A DNA stretch of 64,000 bases from Streptomyces hyaluromycini. GTDB lineage: Bacteria > Actinomycetota > Actinomycetes > Streptomycetales > Streptomycetaceae. The notes beneath the pieces are model-generated. The model searched no databases and was not told where the DNA came from. It saw only the letters and a program-made list of their open reading frames with translations. The DNA lies in assembly GCF_002217755.1 (NCBI RefSeq), contig NZ_BCFL01000017.1, positions 772,442 through 836,441 of the forward strand, in the 5' to 3' direction. Made by a program: the position numbers and the translations under genes. Shown here in pieces: positions 58,717-64,000 of the stretch. How positions within the stretch are numbered: position 1 is the stretch's first letter; every line of letters begins with the position of its first letter.

Positions 58717-59175
58717 CTATGCGGGCACGTGCAGCGACTCCACGGCCCGGACCAGGGGAGCCAGTTCCGGGTTCCTGGCCGCCTCGTCGAGGGCTTCGCG
58801 CAGCGCCGTGTCATTGGTGGGGCGAGCCTCCTCCAGCAGTAGCAGGCCGGACTCGGTGACGTTCGTGTAGATGCCGCGGCGGTCGGTCGGGCAGAGATAG
58901 CGCTCCAGGAGACCGCGGTCCTCCAGGCGCGTGACCAGCCGGGTGGTGGCGCTCTGGCTGAGGACGACCGCGTCGGCGACCTGCTTCATCTGCAGATGGC
59001 CCCCTTCGCCGTCGTGCTGTCGGCTGAGGACGTCGAGCAGGGAGTACTCGCGCACGCTCAGGTCGTGCTTCGCCTGAAGGGCGCGCTCGATATGTGCCTC
59101 GATCCTCCCGTGCAACAGGGAGAGGGCGCACCAGCCCTGGGCGAGGGCGGTGAGTGCAGGGTCCGTCGCTGTCAT
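58717..59175 (-). CDS. MarR family transcriptional regulator
   Basis: This 152-residue protein has the MarR winged helix: LSVREYSLLDVLSRQ, HLQMKQVADAVVLSQSATTRLVTRLEDRGLLER, and the wing CPTDRRGIYTNVTESG. ATG 59175 follows GGAGGAA. It is divergent from an MFS gene, the standard arrangement in which the regulator represses both itself and the pump until a ligand binds. Confidence 0.9.
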   Translation of the reverse strand: MTATDPALTALAQGWCALSLLHGRIEAHIERALQAKHDLSVREYSLLDVLSRQHDGEGGHLQMKQVADAVVLSQSATTRLVTRLEDRGLLERYLCPTDRRGIYTNVTESGLLLLEEARPTNDTALREALDEAARNPELAPLVRAVESLHVPA

Positions 59176-59240
59176 TGGCGTTTTTCCTCCGTCCCGGAGC
59201 GGCTGAACCCAGGATAGAGCAGGTGCGCAATATCCCTCGC

Positions 59241-59270
59241 TTGCATATAGCCCGCGTCTGCAATTATTGT
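59241..59270 (+). promoter_or_regulatory. Possible promoter of the MFS-GlcG unit
   Basis: TTGCAT (59241-59246) and TATTGT (59265-59270) are 18 bases apart in the AT-richest part of the divergent region. Repeated TTGCA/TGCAA motifs here (59227, 59240, 59259 and 59293) are candidates for MarR binding. Confidence 0.4.
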
Positions 59271-59318
59271 GGAAGCACGTAAAGCGCACCTGCAATCGTC
59301 TGGGAAGGTCGTACCTCC

Positions 59319-60527
59319 ATGCCTCTCGCGCTTCTGGCCCTCGCGATCGGGGCCTTCGGAATCGGAACGACCGAATTCGGGATCATGGGCTTGCTGCCCG
59401 AGGTCGCGGGTGACTTTGGGGTCTCCATCCCGACCGCCGGCCTGCTCGTCACCGGCTATGCGCTCGGCGTGGTGATCGGCGCCCCGCTGATGACCGTGCT
59501 GGGCACGAAGGTTCCTCGCAAGCGGATGCTGATGCTGCTGATGGGCTTCTTCATCGCCGGCAACCTGCTGACCGCCGTGGCCCCCGTCTTCGCCGTCATG
59601 CTGATCGGCCGGGTGGTCGCCTCCCTCGCCCACGGGGCCTTCTTCGGCATCAGCTCGGTAGTGGCGGCCGAGCTGGTCGCACCGAGCAAGAAGGCGGGAG
59701 CAATCGCGATGATGTTCACCGGCCTCACCGTCGCCAACGTCATCGGCGTCCCGCTCGGCACCCTTGTGGGGCAGCACGCCGGCTGGCGCGTCACCTTCGG
59801 CATCGTCGCCGCCCTCGGTGTCGTCGGTCTGGCCGGTATCGCCAAGCTGGTCCCCGAACTGCCCAGCCCGGAGGGCGTGCACCTGCGGCACGAGCTGGCC
59901 GCGTTCAAGAACACCCAGGTCCTGCTCGCCATGGCGATGACCGTCCTGGGCTTCGGCGGGGTCTTCGCGGCCATCACCTACATCGCGCCGATGATGACCC
60001 ATGTCACCGGCTTCGCCGACGGCTCCGTCACCTGGCTGCTGGTCCTCTTCGGCCTCGGCATGGTCGGCGGCAACCTTGTCGGCGGCAGGTTCGCCGACCG
60101 CGCCCTGATGCCCATGCTGTATGTGTCCCTGGGCTCCCTGGCCGTCGTCCTCGCCCTCTTCACGCTCACCGCGCACAGCAAGATCGCGGCCGCCGTGACC
60201 GTCGCCCTGATCGGCGCCCTGGGCTTCGCCACCGTCCCACCGCTGCAGAAGCGCGTCCTCGACCAGGCGCACGGCGCCCCCACCCTGGCCTCGGCCGTGA
60301 ACATCGGCGCCTTCAACCTCGGCAACGCCCTGTCCGCCTGGCTCGGCGGCATCGTGATCGCCGCCGGCTTCGGCTACACCTCCCCCAACTGGGTCGGCGC
60401 CGCCCTCGCCGCGGCCGCCCTCGTCCTCGCCTTCCTGTCGGCTGCGCTGGAGCGCCGCGACAGCGCCCCGAGCGCCGTGGTCACCGGCGGGACGCCCACC
60501 GGACAACGGGCGTCGGTCCACCACTGA
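59319..60527 (+). CDS. MFS transporter, DHA1/AraJ-like
   Basis: This 402-residue protein has 12 helices and the AraJ/YdhP-like opening LALAIGAFGIGTTEFGIMGLLPEVAGDFGVSIPTAG. Motif A appears as GTKVPRKRMLML, and motif C-like glycines in GPL/VGVPLGTLVGQHAGW mark it as a drug:proton antiporter. The substrate is unknown; it may export arabinose-like sugars or chloramphenicol-type drugs. It is regulated by the divergent MarR and followed by GlcG. Confidence 0.9.
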   Translation: MPLALLALAIGAFGIGTTEFGIMGLLPEVAGDFGVSIPTAGLLVTGYALGVVIGAPLMTVLGTKVPRKRMLMLLMGFFIAGNLLTAVAPVFAVMLIGRVVASLAHGAFFGISSVVAAELVAPSKKAGAIAMMFTGLTVANVIGVPLGTLVGQHAGWRVTFGIVAALGVVGLAGIAKLVPELPSPEGVHLRHELAAFKNTQVLLAMAMTVLGFGGVFAAITYIAPMMTHVTGFADGSVTWLLVLFGLGMVGGNLVGGRFADRALMPMLYVSLGSLAVVLALFTLTAHSKIAAAVTVALIGALGFATVPPLQKRVLDQAHGAPTLASAVNIGAFNLGNALSAWLGGIVIAAGFGYTSPNWVGAALAAAALVLAFLSAALERRDSAPSAVVTGGTPTGQRASVHH

Positions 60528-60572
60528 CCGCCCGCACTTCCCACCGCACGTCAGCACCGTCCAAGGAGAACC

Positions 60573-60992
60573 ATGAGCACCACCACCGTCACCCCGCTCA
60601 CCACCCAGGACGCCGAGTTCCTGATCACCGAGGCCGGCCGCGCCGCCGAGGCCGCCGGGGTCACCGTCAGCGTCACCGTCCTGGACGCCGGAGGCCATCT
60701 GCTGGCCTTCCGACGGGACGACCGCGCTGTGTTGATCTCCGGCGAGACCAGCACCCGCAAGGCCTACACGGCGCTCCAGCTGAACACCCCCACCGCCGAC
60801 CTCGTCGACGCCGTCCAGCCCGGCGGCCTCTTCCACACCCTGCCCACGGCCCTCGACCGGCCGCTGCTGTTCATCGCGGGCGGAGTCCCCGTCCAGCGGG
60901 ACGGCCGGCTCATCGGGGCGATCGGTGTCGGCGGCGGTGCGCCCGACCAGGACCACGGGTTCGCCTCCGCCGCTGTACAGGCACTCGCGTGA
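60573..60992 (+). CDS. GlcG/HbpS-type heme-binding family protein
   Basis: This 139-residue protein has the GlcG fold signature AAGVTVSVTVLDAGGHLLAFRRDD, RKAYTA and VQRDGRLIGAIGVGGGAPDQDHGFA. Some family members bind heme or cobalamin (Streptomyces HbpS senses heme and redox stress); others have no known ligand. No signal peptide is present. It starts 45 bases after the MFS stop behind AAGGAG, so it is in the same operon. Confidence 0.88.
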   Translation: MSTTTVTPLTTQDAEFLITEAGRAAEAAGVTVSVTVLDAGGHLLAFRRDDRAVLISGETSTRKAYTALQLNTPTADLVDAVQPGGLFHTLPTALDRPLLFIAGGVPVQRDGRLIGAIGVGGGAPDQDHGFASAAVQALA

Positions 60993-61013
60993 CAGCAGCC
61001 CCGCTTGACGTGA

Positions 61014-61044
61014 ACGCCGGCTCCCCCAGGGAGCCGGCGTTCCA
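61014..61044. terminator. Bidirectional terminator
   Basis: GAACGCCGGCTCCC (61014-61027) and its perfect complement (61031-61044) enclose CCA between the convergent GlcG and GNAT genes. Confidence 0.92.
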
Positions 61045-61059
61045 TGCGTCGAAGGACTC

Positions 61060-61926
61060 TCAGCCTGCCGCGACCGTCAGTGGCGCGAACCGGCGTGTCC
61101 AGTCCCCCGGTGACTCGGTGATGCCGTAGGTCATGACGGAGTTCATGGCGGCGGAGGCCAGCCCGCGCGCCTTCGCCCAGGCCAGCAGTTCCTCGTGCCG
61201 GACGTCGATGTCGGTACGGAGCGGACGATCGGTGTGGGCGGCGAGCGAGGCGATCAGGGACTTCGCCGTCTCGGTGTCACGGGCGATCAGCGGCCCGACG
61301 ACATGCGTGTCCATGTTGGGCCAGGCGGCCGCGTATCCGACGATCCGCCCGTCGTCCACGGCGACACGCAGCAGGTCCGAGAACGCGGGCAGCCGAGTGA
61401 TCAGAAGGGTGCGGTCGGCGCCGAACACCTCCTCGTCCAGCCGGAGGATGGAACCGAGGTCCTCGGCGGTGGCCGGCCGGGTCGCCACCAGGGGCTCGGT
61501 TCCGCCCGGTGTGAAGGGCCCGGACAGCATCTCCGAACGTCCTGTGACCTTGAACCCCAGCTCCTCGTAGAGCGGACGGCCGTACGGCGTCGCGTACAGG
61601 GTCAGGGGAGTCGTCCCCATCGCCGAGACGATGTGCCGCATCAGCCGGCGCCCGATGCCCTGGCGGGCGTGCCGTTCGGCGACCAGGACCATGCCGACCG
61701 CGCCGAGATGCGGGCGTTCCCTCGGGCCGTACTCCGTGACGACGCAGGCGGCGACCAGGCCTCCGCCGGGGTCGTCGATGCCGTATCCCTTCCCGGCGGT
61801 GAGGAGCAAGCGCCACTTGTGTTCCTCACGGGGCCACCCCCGATCCTCGGACAGGTCGGCGCAGGCGCTGAGATCGCGCGGCGTCAGTCGGCGAATGGGC
61901 AGAGCGGCGTCGGAAGGAGTTGACAC
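61060..61926 (-). CDS. GNAT acetyltransferase, two-domain (Eis-like)
   Basis: This 288-residue protein has an N-terminal GNAT domain with the acetyl-CoA motif ERHARQGIGRRLMRH and LYEELGFK, then a second, degenerate GNAT-like half (VATRPATAEDLGSILRLDEEVFG... RHEELLAWAKARGL). GTG 61926 starts STPSDAALPIRRLTPRDL. The ATG at 61998 is possible but has no good ribosome-binding site. The substrate is unknown. Confidence 0.8.
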   Translation of the reverse strand: MSTPSDAALPIRRLTPRDLSACADLSEDRGWPREEHKWRLLLTAGKGYGIDDPGGGLVAACVVTEYGPRERPHLGAVGMVLVAERHARQGIGRRLMRHIVSAMGTTPLTLYATPYGRPLYEELGFKVTGRSEMLSGPFTPGGTEPLVATRPATAEDLGSILRLDEEVFGADRTLLITRLPAFSDLLRVAVDDGRIVGYAAAWPNMDTHVVGPLIARDTETAKSLIASLAAHTDRPLRTDIDVRHEELLAWAKARGLASAAMNSVMTYGITESPGDWTRRFAPLTVAAG

Positions 61927-62037
61927 GCAGGTCAGGCTTGCCGACCGAGACCCCCGGCGTCCACCCGTTTCAGGGCACACGCACCCGCTTTTGGCCATGT
62001 CGTAGCCCCCGGCTCAGCCCCTGGACAGACCCGCGAC

Positions 62038-62051
62038 GTTTCACGTGAAAC
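62038..62051. other. parS: parS site between GNAT and HAD genes
   Basis: Exact GTTTCACGTGAAAC in the divergent region between the GNAT and HAD genes. It is the rightmost parS in the window, about 43 kb from oriC. Confidence 0.92.
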
Positions 62052-62119
62052 ATCGCCGTATGGCAGCCATCGGTGGCCGCACCGAGGGGCCACGACTGCT
62101 TCCCGTTAGCCTCGGGACC

Positions 62120-62752
62120 ATGGCGAGACTTCATCTCTTCGATCTCGACGGCACATTGCTGCACGGCACCTCCGCACCCGTCGAAATATCCCGTCAACTC
62201 GGTCTGGAAGCAGAGACCATGGAGCTCGACCTGGCCATTTCGGCGGGACGGATAGATCCGCCGGAGTATGCGACGCGGGTGTACACCCTTTGGGCCGAGC
62301 TGACCGACGCGCATGTGAAGGCGGCATTCGACGGCGCGCCGTGGCTCGCCCGTATCCGGGACGTCTGGACCGAGATCAGGGGATCGGGGGACTACTGTGC
62401 GGTGGTCTCGCTGTCGCCCTCGTTCTTCGTGGAACGTCTGCTGGACTGGGGAGTCCATGCGGCCTTCGGATCGCGCTTCCCGGCGGTGCCGTTCGTCGAA
62501 CCGGTGGACCCCGCGGGAGTGCTCACTGCCGCCGCCAAGGTGACCATCGCGGACCGCCTGTGCGAGCAGTTCGGGGTCGGTCGGGCGGACTGCGTCGCGT
62601 ACGGCGACTCGATGTCGGACAGGGATTTGTTCGCCGCGGTTCCGGTGTCCGTGGCAGTCAATGCGGACGGACATCTCGCCGGCCTGGCGACGTACTGCTA
62701 CACGGGCAGGGATCTGTGGGATGCCTATGAATTGGCGCGCGGCGCCCGGTAA
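62120..62752 (+). CDS. HAD superfamily phosphatase, SerB-like
   Basis: This 210-residue protein has HAD motif I FDLDGTLLHG (Asp8 and Asp10), motif II VSLSPSFF and motif IV YGDSMSDRDLF. The fold is that of phosphoserine phosphatase and related enzymes; the substrate is not known. The start ATG 62120 has no ribosome-binding site; TAGCCT at 62107-62112, seven bases before, looks like a -10 for a leaderless message. Confidence 0.85.
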   Translation: MARLHLFDLDGTLLHGTSAPVEISRQLGLEAETMELDLAISAGRIDPPEYATRVYTLWAELTDAHVKAAFDGAPWLARIRDVWTEIRGSGDYCAVVSLSPSFFVERLLDWGVHAAFGSRFPAVPFVEPVDPAGVLTAAAKVTIADRLCEQFGVGRADCVAYGDSMSDRDLFAAVPVSVAVNADGHLAGLATYCYTGRDLWDAYELARGAR

Positions 62753-63057
62753 TTGAGGGAACCGACGGTTCGCCCGTTGCCAGATTCACGGGGGAGGCAG
62801 GGGGGACTTGTGCGCGCGGCGACGGCCGGTAGGGTCGACTCCGGTTAACGTCCAGGGCGGGACGCTCCAGCGGGAGTGATTGCGGCCCATGTCACACTCT
62901 CGCCTTACTTGTCCGCACACGGGGAATCGCGGGTTGAATGTGGTCGTGTCGGCCACGGGGCCCGACCGGGGAGAGCTAGCCGTCAACGGGGGAACGCAAG
63001 CACCTTCCGAGTGAAGTGCGCAGACCGACCGCAAGATGTTCGAGGCGAGGGCACACC
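62753..63057. other. Gene-free stretch before the flavohemoglobin gene
   Basis: These 305 bases contain no supported gene and no clear terminator or operator. A GAGGCGAGGG ribosome-binding sequence lies at its right end. Confidence 0.6.
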
Positions 63058-64000
63058 ATGGACGCTCCGACCACCACGTCGGCGGGCAACGACGGGGCCG
63101 GTGGAGGCCGCTGGTTCTCGCCCCATGACAGGCCCGCGTTCGACCCCTCTGCCGGACCTCCGATCGCGGCGCCGGGTAGCGGGCAGGAATCGCCTCAGGG
63201 CCGTCCTCCCGCGTCCGCTGAGCCTCGGGAGCGAATACGGCCGTCGGTGGAGCCGCCACGCCTTCAGGGGGCCGCTCAGGCCCCGCTCGGCGGGCAGCAC
63301 GCGATGCCCGGCCCCTTCGTGCCCCCGACCGGGCACCCCGCACCCGGCACCTTCGAACAGCGCGTCCCGCCACAGCACGGTGTACAGCAGACGCAGGGCG
63401 CCTCCCCGGACGCGATCCGCATCCGCGGCACCATGGCCGAGGTCGGTCCGATCGCCGACAAGGTCACCTCGTACTTCTACGCACTGCTCTTCGTCCGCCA
63501 TCCCGAACTGCGTTCGCTGTTCCCGGCCGCCATGGACACCCAGCGGGACCGGCTGCTGAAGGCGCTGCTCACCGCGGCCGAGCACATCGACAACACACCC
63601 GTCCTGGTCGAGTACCTCCAGAACCTGGGCCGCGGCCACCGCAAGTACGGCACCCGGGCCGAGCACTACCCGGCCGTCGGCGAGTGCCTCATCGGCGCGC
63701 TGAGCAGGTACGCCTCGGGCATCTGGGACCCCGAGACGGAGGCGGCCTGGGTACGGGCGTACACGACGATGTCCCAGGTGATGATCGATGCGGCGGCCAC
63801 GGCCGAGTTGCGTGCACCGGCGTGGTGGCACGCGGAGATCGTCGCCCACGAACTCAGGACCGCGGACGTCGCGGTGCTCACGCTCCGTCCGGACCAGCCC
63901 TACCCCTTCCTCGCCGGGCAGTACACGAGCCTGGAGACAGCCTGGTGGCCGCGGGTGTGGCGGCATTACTCCTTCGCCTCCGCGCCCCGCTCGGACGGCC
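63058..64000 (+). CDS. Flavohemoglobin-like protein with N-terminal extension (3' end beyond window)
   Basis: The visible 314 residues start MDAPTTTSAGNDGAGG with a disordered Pro/Gly/Gln-rich extension of about 120 residues. A globin domain follows (about 120-245) with VTSYFYALLFVRHPELRSLFP and the heme-proximal histidine in LGRGHRKYGTRAEHYPAVGECL. An FNR-like flavin domain begins near residue 260 with FLAGQYTSLE and RHYSFASAP (R-x-Y-S flavin motif). Flavohemoglobins oxidise nitric oxide to nitrate. The reading frame is open to the right edge; the NAD domain must lie beyond it. Confidence 0.85.
   Translation, partial: MDAPTTTSAGNDGAGGGRWFSPHDRPAFDPSAGPPIAAPGSGQESPQGRPPASAEPRERIRPSVEPPRLQGAAQAPLGGQHAMPGPFVPPTGHPAPGTFEQRVPPQHGVQQTQGASPDAIRIRGTMAEVGPIADKVTSYFYALLFVRHPELRSLFPAAMDTQRDRLLKALLTAAEHIDNTPVLVEYLQNLGRGHRKYGTRAEHYPAVGECLIGALSRYASGIWDPETEAAWVRAYTTMSQVMIDAAATAELRAPAWWHAEIVAHELRTADVAVLTLRPDQPYPFLAGQYTSLETAWWPRVWRHYSFASAPRSDG

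Noticed and set aside
59172..60956. A 594-codon minus-strand frame opposite the MFS and GlcG genes
   Set aside because: It is antisense to genes with clear family motifs and is Gly/Asp/His-rich without domains.

Overview
The window is a high-GC actinobacterial chromosome segment and almost certainly a Streptomyces replication-origin region. Reasons: the order dciA/recF/gnd/dnaN/oriC/dnaA/rpmH/rnpA/yidD/yidC/jag/rsmG/parA/parB, a long linker in DnaA, an oriC made of many dispersed 9-bp DnaA boxes, FemX of the Gly-bridge type, a SigR-type promoter in front of trxBA, and 11 exact copies of the Streptomyces-type parS 14-mer GTTTCACGTGAAAC spread over 57 kb. No rRNA operon, prophage, insertion sequence or CRISPR array was seen.

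Layout. 0-8.5 kb is the accessory end: an FkbM methyltransferase, a [3Fe-4S] ferredoxin and an amidohydrolase facing a DoxX membrane protein across two matching TetR-type operators, then an Ala-rich unknown and a 1391-aa STAND NTPase with two WD40 propellers. 8.5-21.5 kb is the replication block, read leftwards from dnaA: dnaA, oriC (about 18.8-19.4 kb), dnaN, gnd, recF, dciA, gyrB, gyrA, a DUF3566 membrane protein and tRNA-Ile(GAT). 21.9-28 kb reads rightwards: rpmH-rnpA-yidD-yidC-jag (ribosome, RNase P and membrane insertion), rsmG, and the parAB segregation operon.

28-41 kb is syntenic with the mycobacterial Rv3907-Rv3914 block: trxBA behind a SigR promoter, the ECF sigma factor sigM with its zinc anti-sigma factor, a pseudokinase, the lipid II flippase MurJ, a DUF6049 surface protein, and divergent pcnA. 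In mycobacteria the pseudokinase is fused to MurJ; here it is a separate gene. 41-56.7 kb continues mycobacterial-type synteny: ino1 with a PadR regulator, a class A penicillin-binding protein, a GT87 glycosyltransferase, an alanine-racemase-like protein with femX, the rpsF-ssb-rpsR-rplI operon, a MATE pump and dnaB. 56.8-64 kb is variable: a serine hydrolase, acetyltransferases, a MarR/MFS/GlcG cassette, a HAD phosphatase and the start of a flavohemoglobin-like protein that runs off the window.

How it works together. ParB loads at the parS sites and ParA moves the complex; DnaA acts at oriC. DnaA boxes also sit in the dnaA promoter, in front of parA and in a cluster in front of dnaB, so initiation, segregation and helicase supply share one class of binding site. 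The most unusual observation is that three parS sites are the centres of long perfect palindromes lying exactly between convergent genes, where they look like bidirectional terminators. Four further parS or near-parS sites lie inside genes, always read in the same frame (V-S-R-E-T). Start codons were chosen from ribosome-binding sites and known family lengths; all family assignments come from reading the sequence, not from searches.
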